A stretch of DNA of 6,905 nt, taken from contig JAUXMA010000082.1 of NCBI GenBank assembly GCA_030623425.1, forward strand, positions 1 to 6,905, read 5' to 3'. The notes under the pieces were generated by a model. The model was not told where the DNA came from. It was given only the letters and a program-made list of their open reading frames with translations, and ran no database searches. This DNA comes from Rhodospirillaceae bacterium (GTDB lineage: Bacteria; Pseudomonadota; Alphaproteobacteria; Rhodospirillales; 2-02-FULL-58-16). Shown here piece after piece: positions 1-6,895 of the stretch (positions are counted from its first letter, which is position 1; the number at the start of each line of letters is the position of its first letter). The position numbers and the translations under genes were made by a program.

Positions 1-135
1 GCGGCGGCGGGCGGCGTCTGGGCGACCGGCACCGGCTGGTCCGATCTGATCGTCGGCTTCGTGATCGCTTCAATGGCGGTCACCGCCTCGGTCCAGGTCC
101 TGCGCCGGGCGGTGGCGGAATTGGAATTTCGGTGA
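1..135 (+). CDS. C-terminal end of a CDF-like cation transporter (5' partial)
   Basis: The frame is open from the first base and ends in TGA at 133-135, giving 44 residues. The peptide contains TGTGWSDLIVGFVIASMAV followed by VQVLRRAVAEL. A Gly-Trp-x-Asp-hydrophobic segment running into a last membrane helix and then a short basic-acidic tail resembles the sixth transmembrane helix of cation diffusion facilitator proteins (Zn/Co/Cd/Fe efflux at the inner membrane). The protein stops directly after this helix, so it would lack the ~80-residue cytoplasmic metal-binding domain of classical CDF members, as in the short 'cation transporter' subgroup. The metal-binding helices lie outside the window, so neither family nor substrate can be confirmed. 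It converges on the purine permease gene; no clear terminator is visible in the 70-base gap. Confidence 0.6.
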   Translation, partial: AAAGGVWATGTGWSDLIVGFVIASMAVTASVQVLRRAVAELEFR

Positions 136-205
136 CGGGAAATTTCCGAGCTGTCAGCGAATTTGCGAAACGATATCGAATCCACCGGCCGCCGCCGACG
201 TTTTC

Positions 206-1495
206 TCAGAGGACCGCGAACTTGACGGCGAACAGGGCCGCCATCGCCCAGATGGCCGGACCGGCCTCCGCCGGGCGTCCGCTCAAGGTTTTGACCAAGA
301 CGTAAGTGATGAATCCCAAGCCGATGCCGTTGGCGATGGAGAAAGTCAGCGGCATGGTAATGGCGGTGACCATGGCCGGCGCCACCTCGGTCATGTCGTC
401 CCAGTCGATTTCGGCGATGCCGCGCGCCATCAGGCAGGCGACGAAAACCAGCGCCGGCGCGGTGGCGTAAGCCGGAATGGTCTTCGCCAGCGGGGCGAGG
501 AACAGGCTGAGCAGGAACAGTACGGCGACGCTGACGGCGGTCAGCCCGGTGCGGCCGCCGGCGTTGATGCCGGCGGCGCTTTCGATGTAGCTGGTCGTCG
601 TCGAGGTCCCCATCGCGGCGCCGATGACGGTGGCGCCGCTGTCGGCCAAAAGCGCTTGTTTTAAGCGCGGCAGGCGTCCTTGGGCGTCGAGCAACCCGCT
701 CCGCTGGGCCAGCCCGATCAACGTTCCGGCGGTGTCGAACAGATCGATGATCAGGAAGGCGAGAATGACGGCGACCAATCCGCTCTCAAGGGCGCCGGCG
801 ACGTCCATCCGCATGAACGTCGGGGCCAAGCTTGGCGGCATCGAGAAAACGCCGCCGAAATCGGATATCCCCAGGGCGAGGGAGGCGGCGGTGACGGCCA
901 GAATGGCGATGATCATGGCGCCGGGGACGCGGCGCACGCTGAGCACCACCATGAGGACGAATCCGGTCACCGCCAGAAGCACTTCCGGCTTGCTCATATC
1001 GCCCAAGGTGACCAGCGTCACCGGATGATCGACGACGATGCCGGCTTTTTGCAGCCCGATGATGGCGAGAAACAGGCCGATGCCCGCCGAGATGGCCAGT
1101 TTGAGGGAGCGCGGAATGGCGTTGATGATCCATTCGCGCACCGGCAGCAGGCTGAGAATCAAAAACAGAATGCCGGCGACGAAAACCGCGCCCAGGGCCA
1201 CCGGCCAGCCAAGGCCCATGCCCTGGACCACGCCATACGTGAAGTAGGCGTTCAAACCCATGCCCGGCGCCAGGGCGACGGGGTAGTTGGCGTAAAGCCC
1301 CATGATCAGGGTGCCGGCGGCGGCGGCCAGGCAAGTGGCGACGAAAACCGCGCCATGGTCCATGCCGGCGGCGCTCAAAATCGAGGGATTGACGAAGAGG
1401 ATATAAGCCATGGTCAGGAAAGTGGTGATCCCAGCCAGGATCTCGGTCCTGACGTTGGTGCCGTTGGCCGACAGCTTGAATAGGGATTCGAGCAT
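206..1495 (-). CDS. NCS2 family purine permease (AzgA-like adenine/guanine/hypoxanthine transporter)
   Basis: The product has 429 residues, the normal length for the AzgA/COG2252 branch of NCS2 nucleobase transporters, which import purine bases by proton symport across the inner membrane. Family hallmarks visible are the N-terminal TEILAGITTFLTMAYILFVN segment (about residues 17-36), APGMGLNAYFTYG (76-88), DLFDTAGTLIG (251-261, substrate-site region) and GTSTTTSYIESAAGINAGGRTG (about 296-317, given here as the family signature). Many hydrophobic helices fill the rest, consistent with a 12-14 helix fold. The ATG at 1493-1495 places the N-terminus where relatives begin; no strong Shine-Dalgarno lies upstream. 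The exact substrate (adenine versus guanine/hypoxanthine) cannot be told from these motifs. It is transcribed alone, away from the secreted-protein gene, with a repeat-containing leader region. The gene looks intact. Confidence 0.92.
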   Translation of the reverse strand: MLESLFKLSANGTNVRTEILAGITTFLTMAYILFVNPSILSAAGMDHGAVFVATCLAAAAGTLIMGLYANYPVALAPGMGLNAYFTYGVVQGMGLGWPVALGAVFVAGILFLILSLLPVREWIINAIPRSLKLAISAGIGLFLAIIGLQKAGIVVDHPVTLVTLGDMSKPEVLLAVTGFVLMVVLSVRRVPGAMIIAILAVTAASLALGISDFGGVFSMPPSLAPTFMRMDVAGALESGLVAVILAFLIIDLFDTAGTLIGLAQRSGLLDAQGRLPRLKQALLADSGATVIGAAMGTSTTTSYIESAAGINAGGRTGLTAVSVAVLFLLSLFLAPLAKTIPAYATAPALVFVACLMARGIAEIDWDDMTEVAPAMVTAITMPLTFSIANGIGLGFITYVLVKTLSGRPAEAGPAIWAMAALFAVKFAVL

Positions 1496-1506
1496 GGATG
1501 GGCGAT

Positions 1507-1555
1507 CTTGATGCTGGGAACGATTAGGAAAATCCAGTAAACTTCCCAGGTCAAG
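1507..1555. promoter_or_regulatory. Imperfect inverted repeat in the divergent intergenic region
   Basis: Arms CTTGA-TG-CTGGGAA (1507-1520) and TTCCCAG-G-TCAAG (1543-1555) are complementary over 12 base pairs, with one asymmetric interruption (TG against G) and a 22-base spacer. The arms lie 12-60 bases before the permease start and 53-101 bases before the secreted-protein start. As DNA this could be a two-half-site operator (half-site centres about 29 bp apart); as RNA it could form a leader stem on either strand, slightly better on the + strand because a U-G wobble is possible at 1512/1550. I recognise no known regulator motif or riboswitch consensus. The pairing is seen directly; any regulatory role is inferred. 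Confidence 0.4.
1526..1554 (-). promoter_or_regulatory. Candidate promoter for the purine permease gene
   Basis: On the minus strand TTGACC (1549-1554) resembles a -35 box and is followed after 17 bases by TTTCCT (1526-1531), a poor -10 box. It lies about 30-60 bases before the permease ATG. The -35 overlaps one arm of the inverted repeat, so a protein bound there would be positioned to block initiation. The -10 match is weak, and alphaproteobacterial promoters are poorly predicted by the E. coli consensus, so this is only a candidate. Confidence 0.22.
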
Positions 1556-1569
1556 GAATCATCGGAGTC

Positions 1570-1592
1570 AAACTGTCAATAAAACTGCCAAT
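1570..1592 (+). repeat. Tandem 11-bp direct repeat upstream of the secreted-protein gene
   Basis: AAACTGTCAAT (1570-1580) and AAACTGCCAAT (1582-1592) differ at one base and repeat with a 12-base period. They end 15 bases before the ATG at 1608. A third, weaker resemblance (AAACTTCCCAG, 1539-1549) overlaps the right arm of the inverted repeat. The location suits a repressor or activator site for the downstream gene, but no known binding motif is recognised; a replication-slippage duplication is equally possible. Confidence 0.4.
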
Positions 1593-1607
1593 CGGGACGG
1601 TAACGAT

Positions 1608-2015
1608 ATGAAATCGATATTCCACGTGCTGATGCTGAGCGCCTTTTCGATGTTTCTACTAGTAGACACGGCGGCGGCCCAACAGCTGAAGGTCAGCAAG
1701 AAGGACTGCCGGCGGATTCTCAAGCATGTCCCCTCGGCGGACGTTGCCTACAAGCCCGGGGTGGACGTGCGGGGCAGGAAGGTGAAAGGCGCCGATTTAG
1801 GCGGCGCGTCCCCGATCAAGGTTCCCGACGAGATCACCTTTAACGTCGGCAGCGACATGGCCAAGAAGCATCTCGGCGGCGATTACACCGGCGACGCCGT
1901 TTTCGGCAAGGTGACGGTGAAGAAGGGGCGCGTCTACTGGAACGGCAAGCCCTTGGACAACAGCAACCAGCACGCCATCGCCGAGGCCTGCAAGCGGAAC
2001 TACAAGAAGAAGTGA
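1608..2015 (+). CDS. Small secreted (periplasmic) protein of unknown function
   Basis: The gene encodes 135 residues with a clear Sec signal peptide: Lys2, a hydrophobic core at about residues 4-19, and a likely signal peptidase I site after TAAA (residue 24), leaving a mature chain of about 111 residues starting QQLKV. There is no lipobox cysteine. The mature protein is basic and has two cysteines, C34 and C128, which could form a disulfide in the periplasm. A notable central segment, DVAYKPGVDVRGRKVKGADL (45-64), resembles conserved stretches in small alphaproteobacterial hypothetical proteins as I recall them, though I cannot name a family. Near the C-terminus GRVYWNGKPLD (107-117) looks like a beta hairpin, followed by an AIAEACKR helix. 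The ATG at 1608 is preceded by only a weak GGGACGG element (1594-1600). GC-rich codon use and the intact signal peptide support a real gene. Confidence 0.8.
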   Translation: MKSIFHVLMLSAFSMFLLVDTAAAQQLKVSKKDCRRILKHVPSADVAYKPGVDVRGRKVKGADLGGASPIKVPDEITFNVGSDMAKKHLGGDYTGDAVFGKVTVKKGRVYWNGKPLDNSNQHAIAEACKRNYKKK

Positions 2016-2066
2016 GCGGGCGACGCCGTCCCATTGCCCTGGCGCCGGCCTTGGCCTAAAGTCTCC

Positions 2067-2090
2067 CGCCAACCGCCCGTTGGCGTCTTT
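2067..2090 (+). terminator. Probable intrinsic terminator after the secreted-protein gene
   Basis: CGCCAAC (2067-2073) and GTTGGCG (2079-2085) form a perfect 7-bp, GC-rich stem around a 5-base loop (CGCCC), followed directly by TCTTT (2086-2090). It lies 51 bases after the stop of the secreted-protein gene and 38 bases before proS, so it would separate that gene from the proS block. The U-tract is short, so termination may be partial. Confidence 0.5.
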
Positions 2091-2128
2091 CGGCGCGGCC
2101 GTTCACTTAGAACCTATCCGAGATATTC

Positions 2129-3445
2129 ATGCGCCTGTCACAGTACTTCCTTCCGACCTTGAAGGAGACACCGTCGGAGGCGCGGATCGCCTCCCATCGT
2201 CTGATGTTGCGCGCCGGCCTGATCAGGCAATCCAGCGCCGGCGTCTATTCATGGCTGCCTTTAGGCTTGCGCGTGCTCAAGAAAATCGAGCGGATCACGC
2301 GCCAGGAACAGGACGCCCTCGGTTGCCAGGAAATGCTGATGCCGACCATCCAGCCGGCGGCCCTGTGGCGCGAAAGCGGCCGTTACGACGCCTACGGCCC
2401 GGAGATGCTGCGCATCACCGACCGCCACGGCCGCGACATGCTTTACGGCCCCACCAACGAGGAGCAGATCACCGAAATCTTCCGGGAAACCGTCCGCAGT
2501 TATAAGGACCTGCCGAAACTGCTCTACCATATCCAATGGAAGTTCCGCGACGAGGTCCGTCCCCGCTTCGGGGTGATGCGCGGCCGCGAGTTCCTGATGA
2601 AGGACGCCTATTCCTTCGATCTCGACGTCCAAGGCGCCAGGCGCTCTTACAACAAGATGTTCGTCTCTTACCTGCGCACCTTCGGGCGCATGGGCCTGAA
2701 GGCTATACCGATGCGCGCCGAGAGCGGTCCCATCGGCGGCGACATGAGCCATGAATTCGTCATCCTCGCCGACACCGGCGAGAGCGAAGTGGCCTGCCAC
2801 AAGGATTTCGTCGACATGGACTGGGCCGCCGCCGACATCGACTACGAGGACGACTTGCAGCCCGTCATCGACCGCTTCACCGCCAAATACGCCGCCACCG
2901 ACGACGAACGCGACCCCGATATCGAGAAATCCCTGGCCGCCGACCTGGTCGTTGGCCGCGGCATCGAAGTCGGCCATATCTTCTATTTCGGCGACAAGTA
3001 CTCGCGGGCCATGGGGGCGACGGTGACGGGGCCGGACGGCGAGGAGATCGCCGTCGAGATGGGATCGTACGGCATCGGCGTTTCGCGCTTGGTCGGCGCC
3101 GTCATCGAAGCGTCCCACGATGACGGCGGCATCATCTGGCCGCAACCGGTCGCCCCTTTCCTGGTCGGGCTGATCAACCTGAAGCCGGACGACGCGGCCT
3201 GCGCCGCCGCCGGTGATGGACTCTACCAGAAACTGCGGGACCGCGGCATCGAGGTCCTCTACGATGACCGCGTCGGGCGCGCCGGCGTGAAGTTCGCCGA
3301 AATGGACCTGATCGGCCTGCCCTGGCAGGTGGTGGTCGGGCCGAGGGGCCTCAAAACCGGCGCCGTCGAGTTGAAGAACCGGCGGAGCGGCGATAAGGAG
3401 GAGCTCTCCATTGATCGGGCCCTCGCCAAACTGACGGAATCCTGA
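2129..3445 (+). CDS. proS: Prolyl-tRNA synthetase, short type without editing insertion
   Basis: This class II aminoacyl-tRNA synthetase charges tRNA-Pro with proline in the cytoplasm. It has 438 residues, matching the short alphaproteobacterial type rather than the ~570-residue E. coli type. The catalytic core shows motif 1 around residues 44-72 (LPLGLRVL), the GPTNEEQIT loop (107-115), motif 2 ([21 protein letters not shown], from about residue 139), GGDMSHEF (203-210) and motif 3 (GSYGIGVSR, 312-320). The ~100 residues between GGDMSHEF and motif 3 are too few for the ~180-residue INS editing domain, so removal of Ala-tRNA-Pro would depend on a separate trans-editing protein (inference from family knowledge). 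The anticodon-binding domain occupies about 340-438. The ATG at 2129 gives the family N-terminus [13 protein letters not shown]; the ribosome site is weak. It is the first gene of the proS-lolC-lolD-dnaE block. Confidence 0.97.
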   Translation: MRLSQYFLPTLKETPSEARIASHRLMLRAGLIRQSSAGVYSWLPLGLRVLKKIERITRQEQDALGCQEMLMPTIQPAALWRESGRYDAYGPEMLRITDRHGRDMLYGPTNEEQITEIFRETVRSYKDLPKLLYHIQWKFRDEVRPRFGVMRGREFLMKDAYSFDLDVQGARRSYNKMFVSYLRTFGRMGLKAIPMRAESGPIGGDMSHEFVILADTGESEVACHKDFVDMDWAAADIDYEDDLQPVIDRFTAKYAATDDERDPDIEKSLAADLVVGRGIEVGHIFYFGDKYSRAMGATVTGPDGEEIAVEMGSYGIGVSRLVGAVIEASHDDGGIIWPQPVAPFLVGLINLKPDDAACAAAGDGLYQKLRDRGIEVLYDDRVGRAGVKFAEMDLIGLPWQVVVGPRGLKTGAVELKNRRSGDKEELSIDRALAKLTES

Positions 3446-3450
3446 GCGCG

Positions 3451-3456
3451 GAGGAG
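3451..3456 (+). promoter_or_regulatory. Shine-Dalgarno of the Lol permease gene, with long spacing
   Basis: GAGGAG sits 14 bases before the ATG at 3471, further than usual, with an A7 run (3463-3469) between them. No better start fits: the next in-frame ATG (3492) would remove the conserved [11 protein letters not shown]-terminus. It is the only obvious signal in the 25-base gap after proS; no terminator is seen there. Confidence 0.45.
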
Positions 3457-3470
3457 AATCCTAAAAAAAG

Positions 3471-4712
3471 ATGTTTTCGGCATTCGAATGGATGGTGGCC
3501 ATGCGCTATCTCAGGGCCCGCGAGCAAAGGTGGTCCGTCTCCGTGATCGCGGTTTTTTCGATCATTGGTATTGCCCTCGGCGTCGCCACGCTGATCATCG
3601 TCATGTCGGTGATGAACGGCTTCCGCCAGGAACTGCTGAGCCGCATCCTCGGCCTCAACGGGCATTTGAGCCTTTATGGTTCGAGCTACGAACTCACCGG
3701 CTACGATCCGCTGGCCGAAAAGGCGCGCAAGGTTGCCGGCGTCGTCGCCGTCACGCCCATCGTCGAGGGTCAGGTGATGGCGACCGCCCGCGGCGTCGCC
3801 AAAGGCGCCGTGGTGCGCGGTATCAGGCCCCGGGACCTGGCCCGGCGCGCCCTCGTCGCCGACAACATCCATTCCGGTTCGCTTTCCGAGTTCAAGGACG
3901 ACCGGGTTCTCATTGGCGCCCGATTGGCGTCCCGGCTCGGCCTTTCCGTCGGCGGCAAGATCACCCTGATCTCGCCGAAGGGCAACGTCACCGCTTTCGG
4001 GACGGTGCCCAGGATGCGCGCCTACCGCCTCGCCGGGACCTTCGACGTTGGCATGTACGAATACGATTCCAGTTTTATTTTCATGCCCTTGAAGGCGGCG
4101 CAAGTGTATTTCCGGCTACCCGGGGCGGTCACCAACCTGGAGGTTTTCATCGACGATCCGGACCGGGCGCGGCAAGTCGGCCGGGACATCTTGGCGGCGA
4201 CCGGCGGCAAAGGGCGCATCCACGACTGGCAGCAAGCCAATTCCAGCTTTTTCAACGCCATTCAGGTGGAACGCAACGTCATGTTCCTGATCCTGACGCT
4301 GATTATCCTGGTGGCCGCCTTCAACGTCATATCGGGCCTGATCATGCTGGTAAACGACAAAAGCAAGAACATCGCCATCCTCCGCACCATGGGGGCGACG
4401 CGGGGCATGATCATGCGCATCTTTTTTCTCGCCGGCGCCAGCATCGGCATCATCGGCACCCTCGCCGGCTTCCTGCTGGGACTCGCCTTCGTCGAAAACA
4501 TCGAAACCATCCGCCAGTGGATTCAGGGACTGACCGGGGGCGAGCTGTTCGAGCCGACCATCTATTTCCTGTCGCAACTGCCGGCGGTAGTCGATCCCAA
4601 GGAGGTGATGGTGGTGGTCCTCATGGGCCTGGGACTGTCGTTCCTGGCCACCCTCTATCCGTCGTGGCGGGCGGCCCGCCTCGACCCGGCGGAAGCGCTG
4701 AGGTATGAGTGA
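3471..4712 (+). CDS. lolC: Lipoprotein-releasing ABC transporter permease (LolC/LolE family)
   Basis: With LolD this inner-membrane permease extracts outer-membrane lipoproteins and hands them to the periplasmic chaperone LolA. It has 413 residues, the usual family length. After a short cytoplasmic N-terminus ([17 protein letters not shown]) comes TM1 (about 22-47, ending in [13 protein letters not shown]). A large periplasmic domain (about 50-268) follows, then TM2 (270-294), a cytoplasmic coupling helix [17 protein letters not shown] (296-312), TM3 (about 313-343) and TM4 (about 376-396). The C-terminus [19 protein letters not shown] is typical of the FtsX/MacB permease fold. A loop at 173-186 ([14 protein letters not shown]) matches the position and style of the LolA-binding hook of E. 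coli LolC, so I prefer lolC. Only one permease gene lies beside lolD, so it may act as a homodimer of the LolF type, or a partner may lie elsewhere. Its stop overlaps the lolD start by 8 bases. Confidence 0.93.
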   Translation: MFSAFEWMVAMRYLRAREQRWSVSVIAVFSIIGIALGVATLIIVMSVMNGFRQELLSRILGLNGHLSLYGSSYELTGYDPLAEKARKVAGVVAVTPIVEGQVMATARGVAKGAVVRGIRPRDLARRALVADNIHSGSLSEFKDDRVLIGARLASRLGLSVGGKITLISPKGNVTAFGTVPRMRAYRLAGTFDVGMYEYDSSFIFMPLKAAQVYFRLPGAVTNLEVFIDDPDRARQVGRDILAATGGKGRIHDWQQANSSFFNAIQVERNVMFLILTLIILVAAFNVISGLIMLVNDKSKNIAILRTMGATRGMIMRIFFLAGASIGIIGTLAGFLLGLAFVENIETIRQWIQGLTGGELFEPTIYFLSQLPAVVDPKEVMVVVLMGLGLSFLATLYPSWRAARLDPAEALRYE

Positions 4713-5409
4713 GGCGGAAGAGCAGGTGGCAAGGGAGACCGTGCTCAAGCTGAAAGGCGTGCATCGTTCCTTCCGCCAGGGACGGACGAAATTGGAGGTG
4801 CTGCGCGGCATCGATCTCGATCTCAAGGCCGGCGAGATCGTCGCCTTGGTCGGGCCGTCGGGGGCCGGCAAGACGACCCTGCTGCATATCGCCGGGCTCT
4901 TGGAAAAGCCGGATTCGGGCGAGATATCGATCTGCGGCGAAGCCTGCAATGGCTTGAACGACGATGACCGCACCCGGCTCAGACGCCACAACATCGGCTT
5001 CGTTTACCAATACCACCACCTTTTGCCTGAATTCTCGGCCATCGAAAATATCGCCATCCCGCCGATCATCGCCGGTCTCGACCGCCGCCAGGCCCGCGCC
5101 AGGGCCAAGGAGCTATTGGCCTGCCTGGGCCTCGCCGAACGAGCCGGCCACCGCCCCGGCAAACTGTCGGGCGGCGAACAGCAGCGCGTCGCCATCGGCC
5201 GGGCGCTGGCCAACGCACCGAAGCTGTTGCTTGCCGACGAGCCGACCGGCAACCTCGACCCGGACACCGCCTCGGGGGTTTTTCAGGTGTTGCTGGAGCT
5301 GGTCCGCGGGGCGGGGCTCGCCGCCTTGGTCGCCACCCACAACGCCGGCTTGGCGGTGCGGATGGACCGCACCATCCGGCTCGACAACGGCGTGCTGATC
5401 AAGGGGTAG
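4705..5409 (+). CDS. lolD: Lipoprotein-releasing ABC transporter ATP-binding protein LolD
   Basis: This is the cytoplasmic ATPase that powers lipoprotein release by the Lol permease. It has 234 residues, normal for LolD. The nucleotide-binding fold is complete: Walker A GPSGAGKT (50-57), Q-loop with Q102 in [13 protein letters not shown] (100-112), signature LSGGEQQ (154-160), Walker B LLLADE (174-179, catalytic E179), the D-loop region GNLD (182-185) and H-loop His212 in ATHN. The [10 protein letters not shown] stretch is characteristic of LolD and separates it from the related MacB and FtsE ATPases. The ATG at 4705 lies inside the end of the permease gene (8-base overlap ATGAGTGA), indicating translational coupling and balanced subunit synthesis. 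dnaE starts 4 bases after its stop. No key residue is missing. Confidence 0.96.
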   Translation: MSEAEEQVARETVLKLKGVHRSFRQGRTKLEVLRGIDLDLKAGEIVALVGPSGAGKTTLLHIAGLLEKPDSGEISICGEACNGLNDDDRTRLRRHNIGFVYQYHHLLPEFSAIENIAIPPIIAGLDRRQARARAKELLACLGLAERAGHRPGKLSGGEQQRVAIGRALANAPKLLLADEPTGNLDPDTASGVFQVLLELVRGAGLAALVATHNAGLAVRMDRTIRLDNGVLIKG

Positions 5410-5413
5410 GGGC

Positions 5414-6895
5414 ATGCCGCAAGCCGATTTCGTTCACCTTCGCGTCCACACCGCTTATTCCCTTTCCGAAGGGGCGATCCGCATCGACGAACTGGCGGCG
5501 CGCTGCCGGGATGAACGCATGCCGGCGGTGGCGATGACCGACAGCAACAATCTTTTCGGGGCGGTCGAGTTCTCGCAAGCCTGCGCTTCCGCCGGGATCC
5601 AGCCGATCATCGGTTGCCAGTTGAGCGTCGGCGGCGAGCAAAAGGGACCGGGCCAGGCCGTCGCCCGCGCCTCGTCCCGGAGCGACAGCTTTTTGCTCCT
5701 GGTTCAGAACCGAGAGGGCTATCTCAACCTCTTGAAATTGCTAGGTTTTGCTTATCTGAACGCCGATTCCGCCACGCCGCCGCAAGTGTCCCCGGATATT
5801 CTCGAAGAGTACGGCGAAGGCCTTATCGCGCTGACCGGCGGGCCGGCCGGGCCGGTGGGGGGCTTGCTTGCCGAGGGACAGGAGGACGCGGCGGAAGCGG
5901 TGCTTTTGCGTTTACGCGACATCTATCCGGGGCGCTTGTACGTCGAACTGATGCGCCACGGCGCCGAGGTCGAAAAGCGGATCGAGCCCATCTTGCTAGC
6001 CTTGGCTTACAAGCACGATCTGCCTCTGGTCGCGACCAACGAAGCCTTTTTTTCCGTCGCCGACATGTTCGAGGCCCACGATGCCCTGATCTGCATCGCC
6101 GAGAAGGCCTATATTTCGCAAACCGACCGCCGCAAGCTGACCCCGGAGCACTACCTGAAAACGGCCGCCGAGATGCGCGCCTTGTTCGCCGACTTGCCGG
6201 AGGCGGTGGACAATACTCTCATCATCGCCAGGCGTTGCGCCTTCATGGTCGAACCGACCGAGCCCATTCTGCCGCCTTACCATTGCGGCAGCGGCCGCGG
6301 CGAGGAAGAGGAACTTCGCGTCCAGGCCGGAGACGGCCTCGAAAAGCGGCTGCAAACGCGGATTTTGCGGCCGGAGATGACGGCCGCGGAGCGGGAGCGG
6401 GCGAGCCGGCCGTACCGGGAACGGCAGGAATACGAATTGGAGGTCGTCGCCGGCATGGGATATTGCGGTTATTTCCTGATCGTCGCCGACTTCATCCGCT
6501 GGGCCAAGGACCGCAACATCCCCGTTGGGCCGGGACGCGGCTCCGGGGCGGGTTCGGTCGTCGCCTGGGCACTGACCATCACCGACCTGGATCCCTTACG
6601 CTGGGGCTTGCTGTTCGAGCGTTTTCTCAATCCCGAACGGGTGTCCATGCCCGACTTCGACATCGACTTCTGTCAGGAGCGCCGCGACGAGGTCATCCGT
6701 TACGTGCAGGAAAAATACGGCCGCCATCACGTCGCCCAGATCATCACCTTCGGGAAACTCCAGGCCCGGGCGGTGCTTCGCGACGTCGGCCGGGTCAGGA
6801 GAAGAAGCATCGTGCCCGACGCCGTCTCACCGGCAATCTGCGCTCCACCTTCGGTGGCGACGAAGATCGGCAGAACGAACAGGAAACCGAAGTAG
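5414..6895 (+). CDS. dnaE: DNA polymerase III alpha subunit, N-terminal part, broken at its 3' end
   Basis: DnaE is the replicative polymerase catalytic subunit, usually about 1,150 residues; only the first 461 residues here are DnaE-like. The PHP domain opens with [16 protein letters not shown] (6-21) and contains [12 protein letters not shown] (42-53). The first histidine of the canonical PHP His-x-His pair is Arg10, as in E. coli DnaE, suggesting an inactive PHP site and proofreading by a separate DnaQ subunit. The palm follows, with [13 protein letters not shown] (371-383) and MPDFDIDFC (412-420), where D414 and D416 match the first two catalytic aspartates of E. coli (D401, D403). After RDVGRV (456-461) homology stops; the last 32 codons, to TAG at 6893-6895, are unrelated. 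The third catalytic Asp, fingers, clamp-binding and OB regions are missing. AGGGGTAGGGGC provides the ribosome site just before ATG 5414. As it stands this could not be an active polymerase. Confidence 0.93.
   Translation: MPQADFVHLRVHTAYSLSEGAIRIDELAARCRDERMPAVAMTDSNNLFGAVEFSQACASAGIQPIIGCQLSVGGEQKGPGQAVARASSRSDSFLLLVQNREGYLNLLKLLGFAYLNADSATPPQVSPDILEEYGEGLIALTGGPAGPVGGLLAEGQEDAAEAVLLRLRDIYPGRLYVELMRHGAEVEKRIEPILLALAYKHDLPLVATNEAFFSVADMFEAHDALICIAEKAYISQTDRRKLTPEHYLKTAAEMRALFADLPEAVDNTLIIARRCAFMVEPTEPILPPYHCGSGRGEEEELRVQAGDGLEKRLQTRILRPEMTAAERERASRPYRERQEYELEVVAGMGYCGYFLIVADFIRWAKDRNIPVGPGRGSGAGSVVAWALTITDLDPLRWGLLFERFLNPERVSMPDFDIDFCQERRDEVIRYVQEKYGRHHVAQIITFGKLQARAVLRDVGRVRRRSIVPDAVSPAICAPPSVATKIGRTNRKPK
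6787..6796. other. Chimeric junction between dnaE and the ABC-2 permease fragment
   Basis: DnaE homology on the + strand runs to the GTC codon at 6794-6796, while the ABC-2-like peptide on the - strand extends down to the CCG codon at 6789-6787. The roughly 10 shared bases (CGGCCGGGTC) fit both proteins, as expected where two sequences were joined through short identity. No insertion-sequence end or target-site duplication is visible. Confidence 0.6.

Noticed and set aside
136..205. Possible bidirectional terminator between the converging transporter genes
   Set aside because: GGAAATTTCC at 138-147 is a palindrome without a loop, and the GC stretch before TTTTC at 201-205 gives only a 4-bp stem. 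Neither makes a convincing terminator.
680..1483. Open frame of 267 codons on the + strand opposite the purine permease
   Set aside because: The product is a low-complexity hydrophilic chain, as expected from the complement of membrane-helix codons.
1496..1607. Possible purine or xanthine riboswitch in the permease leader
   Set aside because: An inverted repeat is present but I cannot match it to any purine-class or NMT1-type aptamer consensus, so only the repeat itself is reported.
2080..2505. Frame overlapping the start of proS on the + strand
   Set aside because: It begins inside the terminator-like hairpin, runs into proS in the wrong frame, and its product is rich in Arg and Pro without any motif.
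2261..3145. Open frame of 294 codons antisense to proS
   Set aside because: It is the complement of a strongly supported gene. Its composition is dominated by codons forced by the GC-rich sense strand, it has no recognisable domain and no ribosome site.
4116..4994. Open frame of 292 codons antisense across the lolC-lolD boundary
   Set aside because: It spans two well-supported sense genes, has no coherent protein features and is best explained by GC-rich codon bias.
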